Of a stretch of DNA of 64,000 nucleotides, positions 44,938 through 55,195 are shown piece by piece. The number at the start of each line of letters is the position of its first letter. Positions within the stretch are counted from its first letter, which is position 1. The notes under the pieces were generated by a model, which saw nothing but the letters and a program-made list of their open reading frames with translations, was not told the origin of the DNA and did not search any database. The translations under genes and the position numbers were made by a program. This stretch comes from Oscillospiraceae bacterium. Lineage in GTDB: Bacteria > Bacillota_A > Clostridia > Oscillospirales > Oscillospiraceae. The stretch lies in assembly GCA_021771675.1 (NCBI GenBank), contig JAETOP010000004.1, positions 76,928 through 140,927 of the forward strand, read 5' to 3'.

Positions 44938-46908
44938 TTACTTCTTTTTCAGCAGCGGCATGACCAGGCCCTTGGCGGCGTTGATCTTGGATACCAGAGG
45001 AATTTTGGACGAGCAGATGTACTCACAGCACTTGCAGGAGAAGCAGTCCATCACATTCAGCTTCAGCAGGCCTTCCGCGTCGCCCAGCTCACCCAGCTTG
45101 TAGATTTCCAGAGGAGCCAGCTCCATGGGGCACACGTCCACACAGCGGCCGCACTTGATGCACTCCTTGGGCTCGGTGTGGTCGGCGGCAATGGCGATGA
45201 TGCCGTTGGAGCCCTTGAGGATGGGCACATGGGTATCGGCGATGGGAGTGCCCATCATGGGGCCGCCCATTTTCAGCACCACGTCCTCTCCAGTGACGCC
45301 GCCGCAGTGGTCGATGATTTCCTGGACGCTGGTGCCCAGCTTTACCACATAGTTGCCGGGGTTCTTAATGAACTCGCCGGTGACGGACACCACCCGGTCC
45401 ACCAGGGGCATACCCTTCTGGATGGCGTCGGAGATGGCCTTGGCGGTGGAGGCGTTGCTCACCACGCAGCCCACGTCGGCGGGCAGCTTGCCGCTGGGTA
45501 CCTGGCGGCCCATGACCTTCTTGATGAGCATCTTCTCAGCGCCCTCGGGGTACTGGGTTTTGGCGGCGCAGACACGGATGTTGTCGTAGGGAGCCACCTT
45601 TTCCTCCATCAGAGCGATGGCGTCGGGCTTGTTGTCCTCAATGAGGATCACGCCCTCTGGGGCGCTGACGGCCTTCATCATGGCCCGCAGGCCGTACACG
45701 ATCTCGTCGGCGTACTCCAGCAGCACCCGATGGTCGGCGGTCAGGTAGGGCTCGCACTCGGAGCCGTTGATCAGCACAGCGTCGATGGGTTTGCCGGGCT
45801 TCAGCTTGACGTAGGTGGGGAAGGTAGCACCGCCCATGCCAACGATGCCCTTGTTCTTGACGATTTCCACGATCTCGTCGGGGGTCAGCTCTTCCAGGGA
45901 CTTGTTCGGCGCCACGGATTCATGGAGGGTATTCTTGCCGTCGTTGCGAATGACCACGCTGAGCACGCCGGGTCCCTTGTTGGGATGGGTGTGGGGCTCC
46001 ACCGCCACCACGGTGCCGCTGACGCTGGAGTGGACGGGCGCACTGATGAACCCGGCCTGCTCGCCGATGACCTGGCCCACCTTCACATAGTCGCCGGGCT
46101 GAACCACAGGGGTGGCCGGCGCGCCGATGTGCATGGACAGGGGCAGGATGACGGTATCGGGCTCGGGGAATTTCTGCAAAGCCAGATGCTCGGTAAATTC
46201 CTTGTTCTCAGTGGGATGAACGCCGCCGTAGAAGCCCTCGTACCGCTTGGCCCGGGCCTGGGCCACATAGGTCTTGATGGATTCCACATCATTGACGGAG
46301 TAATCCCGAAGCTGGATGGGCTGATCCAGGAATTCCTTGGTTCTGCCCTGCTTTTCCAGGCGCTGGTAAATCTTCTCCCAGGCGCAGTCCTTCTTGGGGT
46401 CGATTTCGCATTTACCGTTCTTGGCGCCGCCGCACTGGCCGTTGACCAGGCCCTTGGTGCAGTCCACAATGGGACAGATGCCGCCGGTGACGTTCAGATA
46501 GCACTGGGCGCAGGCACCGCAGGTCTTCTGGGTCAGGGCCATGCCATGATGGCCGATGTAATTCAGGGAGTTGGTTCCGGTGAACACGGGCAGCTGCTCC
46601 ATGTCCGCCACGGTCTGCACGCCCAGGCCGCAGGAGACGACCACCATATTCTCGGTCCCCTCGGGAATGATGCCATTCAGCTTCTTCTCAGTCTGCACCT
46701 TGTTGCACAGGAAGTCTACCCTGGCGGTGCCGGTGATGTGCTTGCCCTGGGCCTGGGCAATAGCCACCAGCTCATCCAGCTCCGGCTCCTGGGTGGTGTC
46801 GAACTCCTTGAAGCACTTGTTGCAGGCAACCAGAAACAGGTTGTCCTTCCCCGCAAGCAGGGCTTCCAGCTCTTCCTTGCTCTTTAACACATACTTGGTA
46901 TAATCCAC
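44938..46908 (-). CDS. rnfC2: RnfC2-type electron-transfer protein with N-terminal MetV-like domain
   Basis: 656 aa. Start GTG 46908 chosen (AAGGTG seven bases before; TTG 46911 is an alternative). Residues 1-about 215 repeat the MetV pattern (CNKCFKEF, SCGLGVQT, CGACAQCYLNVTGGICPIVDCTK, CGGAKNGKC, CAWEKIYQRL). The rest is RnfC: flavin/NADH site GIVGMGGATFPTYVKL, INGSECEPYL, then two 4Fe-4S motifs CIKCGRCVDVCP and CFSCKCCEYICSSKIP. In Acetobacterium-type MTHFR, RnfC2 brings NADH electrons to MetF. First gene of the operon. Confidence 0.9.
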   Translation of the reverse strand: MDYTKYVLKSKEELEALLAGKDNLFLVACNKCFKEFDTTQEPELDELVAIAQAQGKHITGTARVDFLCNKVQTEKKLNGIIPEGTENMVVVSCGLGVQTVADMEQLPVFTGTNSLNYIGHHGMALTQKTCGACAQCYLNVTGGICPIVDCTKGLVNGQCGGAKNGKCEIDPKKDCAWEKIYQRLEKQGRTKEFLDQPIQLRDYSVNDVESIKTYVAQARAKRYEGFYGGVHPTENKEFTEHLALQKFPEPDTVILPLSMHIGAPATPVVQPGDYVKVGQVIGEQAGFISAPVHSSVSGTVVAVEPHTHPNKGPGVLSVVIRNDGKNTLHESVAPNKSLEELTPDEIVEIVKNKGIVGMGGATFPTYVKLKPGKPIDAVLINGSECEPYLTADHRVLLEYADEIVYGLRAMMKAVSAPEGVILIEDNKPDAIALMEEKVAPYDNIRVCAAKTQYPEGAEKMLIKKVMGRQVPSGKLPADVGCVVSNASTAKAISDAIQKGMPLVDRVVSVTGEFIKNPGNYVVKLGTSVQEIIDHCGGVTGEDVVLKMGGPMMGTPIADTHVPILKGSNGIIAIAADHTEPKECIKCGRCVDVCPMELAPLEIYKLGELGDAEGLLKLNVMDCFSCKCCEYICSSKIPLVSKINAAKGLVMPLLKKK

Positions 46909-46966
46909 CAAATATCACCTTCTTATCGATTTCTTCTTCGTTTGCGGACAAACGACTACATTTTAA

Positions 46967-46996
46967 ATTATATCATATTTCCCCTGCGAATGTCCA
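46967..46996 (-). promoter_or_regulatory. Promoter of the rnfC2-metV-metF operon
   Basis: Minus strand TGGACA, 18-base spacer, TATAAT (46972-46967), about 60 bases before the start codon. Confidence 0.65.
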
Positions 46997-47051
46997 GTCC
47001 CTCGCTATATTTTTCCCCCGCCGTGTAAATGTAAATAATTCGTGACGGCCC

Positions 47052-47079
47052 TTGACTTTTTCCGGAAATGGGGTATAGT
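47052..47079 (+). promoter_or_regulatory. Promoter of clpB
   Basis: TTGACT (47052-47057), 16-base spacer, TATAGT (47074-47079), directly upstream of the CIRCE element. Confidence 0.75.
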
Positions 47080-47092
47080 AAAGACAAATGAA

Positions 47093-47119
47093 TTAGCACT
47101 CTCACGATGAGAGTGCTAA
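47093..47119 (+). promoter_or_regulatory. CIRCE operator (HrcA binding site)
   Basis: TTAGCACTC-N9-GAGTGCTAA, a perfect match to the CIRCE consensus, placed between the -10 box and the ribosome site of clpB. HrcA repression with heat-shock release follows from the known system. Confidence 0.97.
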
Positions 47120-47140
47120 AAGCAGAAAGGAAGGATCGCT

Positions 47141-49732
<2,592 letters not shown>

Positions 49733-49740
49733 ACAGCCAC

Positions 49741-49774
49741 AGAGCAGTACCGCTTAAATGGTACTGCTCTGTTT
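49741..49774 (+). terminator. Terminator of clpB
   Basis: AGAGCAGTACC/GGTACTGCTCT with an eight-base loop, then GTTTTGCTTT. Confidence 0.85.
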
Positions 49775-49786
49775 TGCTTTATTTGC

Positions 49787-50260
49787 CTATGTTTTCCCGA
49801 ACTCATTGGCATTGGGTGCGGTTCCTATTGAAGATTTCCTGTTCAAACCTATGGGCAGAAGGATCCCCGACATCGCAGGGAGAACATGGAACAAAAGAGA
49901 TTGAACCAGTTTATAGCGTGTTGTTGAAATAAATAAAAGATATGTGAGCGGTTCCGTATAATCGTCCGCCAATAATCCAAGCAGCGAATCAAGAATTACC
50001 ATGATACTCGGAAGGGCAAATACGACTCCCAGCATAAAAGCAATTCGCTTCCAGGGGCTGAATAAGTAAATCTCGCCGAACAAAGAAATGAAGGAAAACA
50101 AAGAGATTCCAAGGGAAAAATACTCTAAAAATGGTAACAACAACTGGAAAAGCCAATAGGACCACCCTTTTCCAGAATAATGCGTATTGACCTGGCGCTC
50201 CACCCATGGATACAGTGTTGAACAAACCAGAACAATCATAACAGCAAGGGAAATGCTCAT
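49787..50260 (-). CDS. Hypothetical four-helix membrane protein; start region unclear
   Basis: 157 aa from ATG 50260, with four hydrophobic helices (MIVLVCSTLY; LLPFLEYFSLGISLFSFISLFG; IAFMLGVVFALPSIMVILDSLLGLL; LLFHVLPAMSGILLPIGL). No ribosome site precedes this ATG. The frame continues upstream as IKDHFREYPYKKESFILLI, which looks like a genuine cytosolic N-terminus, and AAAGGAG lies 11 bases before an ATC codon at 50317. No ATG/GTG/TTG is in frame there, so the true start may be ATC or a mutated ATG. AT-rich compared with neighbours, suggesting recent acquisition. Family unknown. Confidence 0.6.
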   Translation of the reverse strand: MSISLAVMIVLVCSTLYPWVERQVNTHYSGKGWSYWLFQLLLPFLEYFSLGISLFSFISLFGEIYLFSPWKRIAFMLGVVFALPSIMVILDSLLGLLADDYTEPLTYLLFISTTRYKLVQSLLFHVLPAMSGILLPIGLNRKSSIGTAPNANEFGKT

Positions 50261-50317
50261 AATTAAGAGAATGAAAGATTCTTTTTTATATGGGTATTCT
50301 CTGAAATGATCTTTGAT

Positions 50318-50539
50318 AGCGAATCACTCTCCTTTATATTTCAGGTCTCTTATAAAACGATTTTGCGAAAACGCTTTGTTACTCGCACTTTATATGCCAC
50401 ATCGGAATCGCCCCTTTTCACCGCAAACACATATTGAGGCTTTGCTTTTTTTGATTATATCGCGGCTTGTGTTATATGTCAACAACATGCTTATTAACCA
50501 TATTAGAACACGGGAAGCCGGGGAATTTTGCGGAAAAGA
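50318..50539. other. Non-coding AT-rich spacer
   Basis: About 220 bases, no gene with a ribosome site. Base composition is AT-rich, unlike the flanking ribosomal and metabolic genes. Confidence 0.45.
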
Positions 50540-50568
50540 TTGACTTTTTGCAGAAAGTATGGGATACT
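50540..50568 (+). promoter_or_regulatory. Promoter of the 27-aa peptide gene
   Basis: TTGACT (50540-50545), 17-base spacer, GATACT (50563-50568), followed by a leader of about 80 nt with a GTCCTT..AAGGAC stem. Confidence 0.55.
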
Positions 50569-50652
50569 GTCCTTGGCCCTTCGGAAGAAGGACCAGGGCG
50601 CTACACATTCGGCAGGCGGTTTACCACACCACCCAAAAGGGAGGTGATGGTC

Positions 50653-50736
50653 ATGCCAATTACACTGACTGTACATATTGGTAAATTTACCATTACAATC
50701 ACTGTAAAAAGCGGAAACCGCCACTCTGGCAAGTGA
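50653..50736 (+). CDS. 27-aa peptide, candidate type I toxin
   Basis: The peptide begins MPITLTVHIGKFTITITVK and ends SGNRHSGK. An unusually complete ribosome site (GGGAGGTGAT) lies eight bases before ATG 50653; a second ATG at 50647 overlaps it. The sequence is a run of alternating hydrophobic beta-like residues with a basic end. The stop codon lies inside the 5' arm of a bidirectional terminator, and a consensus promoter on the opposite strand drives an RNA that overlaps the 3' end. The layout resembles TxpA/RatA- or Fst-like type I toxin-antitoxin loci, but the peptide family was not recognised and toxicity is an inference. Confidence 0.6.
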   Translation: MPITLTVHIGKFTITITVKSGNRHSGK

Positions 50737-50800
50737 CGGTTTCTTTTTGAAGTAAACCAACGCAAAACAGGGTAAACCGCTTGTCGCAGCGCCCTTTTCT
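50705..50800 (-). ncRNA. Candidate antisense RNA (antitoxin) to the 27-aa peptide gene
   Basis: Predicted from a consensus promoter at 50835-50807 and a terminator at 50743-50706 that has a T-run on the minus strand (CGCTTTTT). The RNA of about 95 nt would pair with the last part of the peptide ORF and its 3' end. No experimental support. Confidence 0.5.
50706..50748. terminator. Bidirectional terminator shared by peptide mRNA and antisense RNA
   Basis: GAAACCG-c-CACT pairs with AGTG-a-CGGTTTC (loop CTGGCA). AAAAA flanks the left side and TTTTT the right, giving a U-run to transcripts from either direction. Confidence 0.8.
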
Positions 50801-50806
50801 ATGTTC

Positions 50807-50835
50807 ATTATAGCCCACAAAAGGGTCTTTGTCAA
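50807..50835 (-). promoter_or_regulatory. Consensus promoter of the antisense RNA
   Basis: Minus strand TTGACA, exactly 17 bases, TATAAT (50812-50807): a perfect sigma-A consensus, with no protein gene downstream on that strand for over 500 bases. Confidence 0.8.
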
Positions 50836-50860
50836 TCCCCGGAGAGCCGGGGATTTTTTA
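50834..50860 (+). terminator. Second rightward hairpin terminator at the end of the PstS-like gene
   Basis: AATCCCCGG-agag-CCGGGGATT then TTTTTA on the plus strand. It overlaps the antisense -35 box. It insulates the PstS-like gene from plus-strand readthrough. Confidence 0.7.
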
Positions 50861-53137
50861 ATCGCCTGAAGCCATGCCGAAGTAGGGATAGCAGAAAATC
50901 ACATTCCCGTCAGCGTCAAAGCAGGTAAAGGCCCAGTCGTTGGAGACGGTGATATAGCCGTCCTGGAGACCCAGATTGCCGTTTGCCCGGAAGAGCTGGG
51001 TCTGGACATCCAGGGTCAGCAGCCGCTGCTCTCCGGCAAACCCATAGGAATCACAGGCCAGGAGGTACTGCTCATTGGAAACCGAATCATTCAGAATGTA
51101 CAGCTCCCCAAAGGTCTGGGGCAGCAAATTGAAATCCTTGTCCACCACCCGGGTGCTCCAGGCATTATCGGCGCTGATGCCGACCTGGTAGCTCTCTCCC
51201 ATGGCGTAAGCATAGCTGCCATTGGGAACAAACAGCTCCTTGTCCCCGGACAGCTTGTGGAGGGTCAGTCCCTCGTCACTGGTTTCAAAAAACACATCCT
51301 CCCCCACATAAATCCAATCCGGGTTCAGACCGGCATATTTCAGGCGGCCACCCGCATCGTAGAGCTTGGCCTGACCGTCCCGCACCACCTGGAAGCAGTC
51401 ATCCGCCGTGGAATCGGCGTCGCCATAGTCCCACTCGAAGAGGGAGCCCCCGGCATCGATGATGTAGTCCCCATCGTCTCCACGCACCCGGTAGAACCGC
51501 CCCCCCAGCTTTTCAATGTCCCGCCTTTCTCCCACCTCTGGCAGCTCCACGGGGGTCATGTCCAAAGCGTACAGGGAGCCGTTCCACTGGTCATCATAGA
51601 CGTGGATCAGACCGTTCTCGTCCACAAAGACGGTGTCCCGGGTTTGCAGGAGAATGTTGCCGTTCCTATCCAGAAGGATGTACTCTGTATTCCAGTTTTC
51701 GTCCTCATACAGGCATATGGTCAGCCCGCTTTGGAAGCTGTAGGGGATGAACCGCTTTCCGTCAAAGGTATAGTCCTCCTGGGTGGCCACTGGCTCCAGC
51801 TCCCGGTTCAGAAGCTGGAAGGTTTGCTCTTCGTAGTTTGTGGAGGCAAAGATGTACTCTCCCAGACGGTAGACGCTGTCGTAGCAAAGCTCCGTGGCGA
51901 AACTGCCGTCCTTGGCCACCAGGCCGCAGCGGTTGTCTTCATCGGACACCCGCCATAGATAGTCCCCATCGTCCAAGTCAAAACGGTAGATGTCGGTGTA
52001 GACGGGATCGGTGATCAGCTGCCCCTGGTGGTTATAAAAGCCCATGAGGTTTCCAAACTGGAAATCCTGGGAGCCGTCCTCCAGAGAATAGTAGAGCTGA
52101 GGGCCGGCATAGGGATAGATATTTCCATAGTCCCCCCGGGGCTCTAAATGGTCTTTGGGGCAGTCGAAGGGGGTGAATTTGGCGGGAGTGCCGCCGTTGG
52201 GAACGTAGCAGGCATAGTCGGTGAACACATCGCCCCCGGCAGTGGGGGCCTCCCCGGCGCCATACAGGGGGACATATCCCTCCAGAGCCAGCAAATCCTG
52301 TCCTGCCTGGGAGACCAGCCAGTCATAGAGGATGCGCTGGGGGGAGCTCTTGGGCGCCAGGGCGGAAATACAGGCGTAGTAGCCGTTGAGAAAAGGGTAG
52401 ACCCCACTGCGCAGGGCCTCGGAGCAGGGGGTAACGCCGTCAATTTTCAGGATTTTCAGCCCTTGGGCCATCTGCATGTCCGAGGCGTAGTAGAACACGG
52501 TGTAGCCGATGGCGTTGGCGGAGTTGTCATAGCTGCGGACGGATTCAATCAGCTCGCCCATCCCTCCGGGAACCATGGCAGAGGGAGCCTCCATCATGGC
52601 AGTTCCCGCCATCACCAGCTTCTCCATCATTACCTGGCTGCCGGCGGTGGCGTTGCGCTGGAAGGCGGCAATGGGGGCGTCCTCCCCGCCCACCTGGCTC
52701 CAGTTGGTGATTTCCCCGGTGTAAATGCCCCGAACCTGCTCGCTGGTCAGGGAGCTGACGGGATTGTTTTCATTCACCACGAACACCAGGGCCTCCGTGG
52801 CGATCTGCTCCATTTCATAGGGGAAGGCTGCCTGGGCCATTTCCGTGAAGACCTCATCCTTGGGTTCGGCGGCAATCACCAGATCGCACTCCCCATTGCA
52901 CAGGTTCCGGAAGGACTGGGTGGTGCGGTTAAAGGAAATCAGGTCAGCGGCATCCTCCCGGGATTCGCCCAGGAGCACGCTGGCGATGCCCTGCCCCAGG
53001 GGAACCAAGGAGGTGGAGCCGTCCAGCCTGGGGAAATTCTCCCGGGTGAAGCGGAAGCCGCCCTCTTCTGCCCCCACCGCCGGGAACAGGGTACAGACCA
53101 GGGCCAGCGCAAGGCATAGGCAGAGCAGACGTTTCAT
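50858..53137 (-). CDS. Secreted PstS-like binding domain fused to a WG-repeat-like C-terminus
   Basis: 759 aa. Signal peptide ending AVGA-EE. Residues about 30-305 look like a phosphate-binding PBP domain: RLDGSTSLVPLGQGIAS, TEALVFVVNENNPVSSLTSEQVRGIYTGEITNWSQVGG, NATAGSQVMMEKLVM, and a WLVSQAGQDLLALEGYVPL close. From about 340 to the end runs a series of beta repeats of WG-repeat type (FYNHQGQLITDPVYTDIYRF, GLVAKDGSFATELCYDSVY and so on). No lipobox. A pstCAB transporter is not in the window, so a sensing or surface role is as likely as transport. Confidence 0.8.
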   Translation of the reverse strand: MKRLLCLCLALALVCTLFPAVGAEEGGFRFTRENFPRLDGSTSLVPLGQGIASVLLGESREDAADLISFNRTTQSFRNLCNGECDLVIAAEPKDEVFTEMAQAAFPYEMEQIATEALVFVVNENNPVSSLTSEQVRGIYTGEITNWSQVGGEDAPIAAFQRNATAGSQVMMEKLVMAGTAMMEAPSAMVPGGMGELIESVRSYDNSANAIGYTVFYYASDMQMAQGLKILKIDGVTPCSEALRSGVYPFLNGYYACISALAPKSSPQRILYDWLVSQAGQDLLALEGYVPLYGAGEAPTAGGDVFTDYACYVPNGGTPAKFTPFDCPKDHLEPRGDYGNIYPYAGPQLYYSLEDGSQDFQFGNLMGFYNHQGQLITDPVYTDIYRFDLDDGDYLWRVSDEDNRCGLVAKDGSFATELCYDSVYRLGEYIFASTNYEEQTFQLLNRELEPVATQEDYTFDGKRFIPYSFQSGLTICLYEDENWNTEYILLDRNGNILLQTRDTVFVDENGLIHVYDDQWNGSLYALDMTPVELPEVGERRDIEKLGGRFYRVRGDDGDYIIDAGGSLFEWDYGDADSTADDCFQVVRDGQAKLYDAGGRLKYAGLNPDWIYVGEDVFFETSDEGLTLHKLSGDKELFVPNGSYAYAMGESYQVGISADNAWSTRVVDKDFNLLPQTFGELYILNDSVSNEQYLLACDSYGFAGEQRLLTLDVQTQLFRANGNLGLQDGYITVSNDWAFTCFDADGNVIFCYPYFGMASGD

Positions 53138-53165
53138 AGAAAATCCTCCTTATTTATGTAACCCC

Positions 53166-53194
53166 ATTCTACTGCCCCATCCGGGGACTGTCAA
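53166..53194 (-). promoter_or_regulatory. Promoter of the PstS-like gene
   Basis: Minus strand TTGACA, 17-base spacer holding a CCCC..GGGG stem, TAGAAT (53171-53166), 29 bases before the start codon; ribosome site AAGGAGG. Confidence 0.75.
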
Positions 53195-53212
53195 GGGGAG
53201 GGGGCGGCTCTG

Positions 53213-53265
53213 ATTCTTAATAATCCATTAACCCGCTTGAAAAAGAACTACTTGTGATGTAGTAT
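53213..53265 (+). promoter_or_regulatory. Promoter and candidate operator of the lipoprotein gene
   Basis: TTGAAA (53237-53242), 17-base spacer, TAGTAT (53260-53265). The spacer and -10 hold a dyad ACTAC-ttgtgat-GTAGT. The upstream TTAATAATC..TTAA.CC.C block and the sequence round the ribosome site (CTGGAAAAAT.AAGGAGGAAA) match those of the 25.8-kb Cys-repeat gene. Confidence 0.6.
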
Positions 53266-53322
53266 CGACATATAGAAGTCCCACCTGCCGGGGAAACCTG
53301 GAAAAATCAAGGAGGAAATCAT

Positions 53323-53814
53323 ATGAAGAGAGCTGTATGGGTGCGGGCGGCATTGATTCTTGTCGTGACGATTCTGCTTGCGGGATGCGCAAAGAGTGCC
53401 CCGCAAAAGGCTGACGTTTCCTTCCCGCTGCCGGAGGGATATGCCATTGCCAATGAGACCGGGGAAAGCTGCTCCATTGTAAGGGAGGAAACCGGGGAAG
53501 CAGTGGGAGGATTTGAGCTTACGGAGCTTCGCCGAAAGGATTTGAAGGATAAAAATTTCAAAAACATCCTGCGTTATCTTCAAAATGAGTTCCACAAAAC
53601 GAATAACGTGGAGTTTATCGCTATGCACGGAGGCGAGGGAGAGCCATTTGTAGAGGTAACGCTGACGAGGAACAGCGACGACTGGGAGGAGCAGCGTCAT
53701 TTTTACCATACCTTTTTTGAACGTGACTCCCTTGTGTATCACCTGTGGCGGGACTGCGACCTGCTGGACGAGGAGGAAGTGCAGGAAATAGGCCAAAAAG
53801 TTTTTGCGGAATAG
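53323..53814 (+). CDS. Small lipoprotein of unknown function
   Basis: 163 aa. Lipobox LLAGC at residues 18-22 marks Cys22 as the lipidated residue. The mature part (about 140 aa) is an alpha/beta sequence rich in charge (LRRKDLKDKNFKNILRYLQNEFHKTNNVEFIAM) with no known motif. Ribosome site AAGGAGG. Monocistronic, followed by a strong terminator, with a promoter region shared with the secreted Cys-repeat gene. Confidence 0.8.
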   Translation: MKRAVWVRAALILVVTILLAGCAKSAPQKADVSFPLPEGYAIANETGESCSIVREETGEAVGGFELTELRRKDLKDKNFKNILRYLQNEFHKTNNVEFIAMHGGEGEPFVEVTLTRNSDDWEEQRHFYHTFFERDSLVYHLWRDCDLLDEEEVQEIGQKVFAE

Positions 53815-53850
53815 AAAAGGGCCGAACCCAAGCTGGGTTCGGCCTTCCAT
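53815..53850. terminator. Bidirectional terminator between lipoprotein and YhfC genes
   Basis: GGCCGAACCCA-agc-TGGGTTCGGCC, with AGAAAAG to the left and TTCCATTT to the right, between convergent genes. Confidence 0.85.
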
Positions 53851-54633
53851 TTATTCTGTTTTCATGCCTCGGTACACCCGCCTTGCCAGGAGCACCACGG
53901 CTGCGTCGATGACCACCAGGCACAGCTCGATGAGAAGCACATTTATCCCGTACTGCTGGAGCAGGACGGCGGCGGCATCCACCAGGGCGTGGACGCCGAT
54001 GGCGGCAAAATACAGATAGAATTTTCCCGTCACTGCCCGCCACACCAGCACGGACAGGCACATATGGAGCACCAGGGCGATTATGCGCTCCAGGGGGCTG
54101 ATCAGGAACATGGCCGCCGGGGTGGTGGCCAGGCTTTCCAGTCCGCTGGAGAGCACCTCCGCCTGGGCCTGGGGGAGGGGTGCCAGAATGGCCTGGGTCT
54201 GCCCGGCGTTGACCATCAGGGCATACACCAGGTTCTGGGCCATGGTGACGCCCATCACCAGCAGCACCTCAATTCCCCCGTGCCCGGCGCCGTACATCAG
54301 AGCGGTCTGAGGCTGGGGGTATTTCTTTTTCAGCAGCTTCATGGCAAGCAGCCGCCCGGTCTCCTCGAAAATCCCCGCTGCCAGTCCGCCGTAGAGGGCA
54401 TAGAGCCAGGGAGTCTCCCAGATTTTCTGGCCGAAGGGGCCGGTGAGCACCAGGCTGTGGAACATACTTTCCACCACCATCACCGCCAGAAAGAAGGTGA
54501 GGCACCCGGCGAAAAAGGGCATCACGGGGCTGGGGAGCTTCTTGCGAAGGTAAAACAGCAGTCCCAATGGCAGGGCCAGGCCCAGAAGGGCGTTCAGAGC
54601 CAGGACCCCGATGGTCAGATTGGAAATTTCCAT
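53851..54633 (-). CDS. YhfC-family intramembrane metalloprotease-like protein
   Basis: 260 aa with about seven to eight membrane helices. Motifs FEETGRLLAMKLL, YGAGHGGIEVLL and a later H (IGVHALVDAA) match the YhfC family, related to CPBP-type (Abi) membrane proteases; the EE and H residues would bind metal. Last gene of the MerR-led operon, 15 bases after the YbjQ gene. Confidence 0.85.
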   Translation of the reverse strand: MEISNLTIGVLALNALLGLALPLGLLFYLRKKLPSPVMPFFAGCLTFFLAVMVVESMFHSLVLTGPFGQKIWETPWLYALYGGLAAGIFEETGRLLAMKLLKKKYPQPQTALMYGAGHGGIEVLLVMGVTMAQNLVYALMVNAGQTQAILAPLPQAQAEVLSSGLESLATTPAAMFLISPLERIIALVLHMCLSVLVWRAVTGKFYLYFAAIGVHALVDAAAVLLQQYGINVLLIELCLVVIDAAVVLLARRVYRGMKTE

Positions 54634-54648
54634 ATTGGCCTCCCGGGA

Positions 54649-54960
54649 TTATTTCAGCTTTACGGCGGTGCCGTAGGCAATGACCTCGGCGGCGCCCTGC
54701 ATCACCGCAGAGGAACCGAACCGGATGTTCACAATGGCGTCGGCTCCCATGGCTTCGGCCTCGTCCACCATCCGCTTGGTGGCGATCTGGCGGGCCTCCA
54801 CCAGCATTTCGGTGTAGCTGGTGATTTCGCCTCCCACCAGGGTCTTCATTCCGGCCATGAAATCCTTGCCAAAGTTTTTGGATTGCACCACCGTCCCCTT
54901 CACCAGGCCCATGGCCTCCATGTCCCGTCCGGGCACGTGGTCAATATTGAGCAGCAGCAT
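54649..54960 (-). CDS. YbjQ/UPF0145 family protein
   Basis: 103 aa from ATG 54960 (AAGGAGGAG six bases before). It contains GLVKGTVVQSKNFGKDFMAGMKTLVGGEITSYTEMLVEAR...MGADAIVNIRFGSS, the conserved YbjQ pattern. Pentameric dodecin-like fold in solved members; function unknown. Overlaps the previous gene by 20 bases. Confidence 0.9.
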   Translation of the reverse strand: MLLLNIDHVPGRDMEAMGLVKGTVVQSKNFGKDFMAGMKTLVGGEITSYTEMLVEARQIATKRMVDEAEAMGADAIVNIRFGSSAVMQGAAEVIAYGTAVKLK

Positions 54961-55195
54961 CTTCTTCTCCTCCTTCAATTTCTTTGATTCTTTCTTGGAA
55001 TACCTTCCAGACAGGGACGATCAGTCCCAAATCCAGCAATGACGCAAGGAGCACCAATGTGCCCGCAGCCCCTGCCAGGCTGTACCGCCACCGCAGATAC
55101 AGCAGCACGCCGGCGCTGGCGGCACCGAGCAGGGTATAGAGGATTGCCCCTTTCAGAGCGTCCCGTTTTTTATCCGCTTTAGTATTTTTTTGCAT
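54941..55195 (-). CDS. Small two-helix membrane protein of the MerR operon
   Basis: 84 aa from ATG 55195 (GGAGAG seven bases before). A basic N-terminus (QKNTKADKKRDALKG) and two membrane helices (AILYTLLGAASAGVLLYL; SLAGAAGTLVLLASLLDLGLIVPVW), acidic end. No family recognised. Overlaps both neighbours (17 and 20 bases), so it is a firm part of the operon. Confidence 0.8.
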   Translation of the reverse strand: MQKNTKADKKRDALKGAILYTLLGAASAGVLLYLRWRYSLAGAAGTLVLLASLLDLGLIVPVWKVFQERIKEIEGGEEDAAAQY

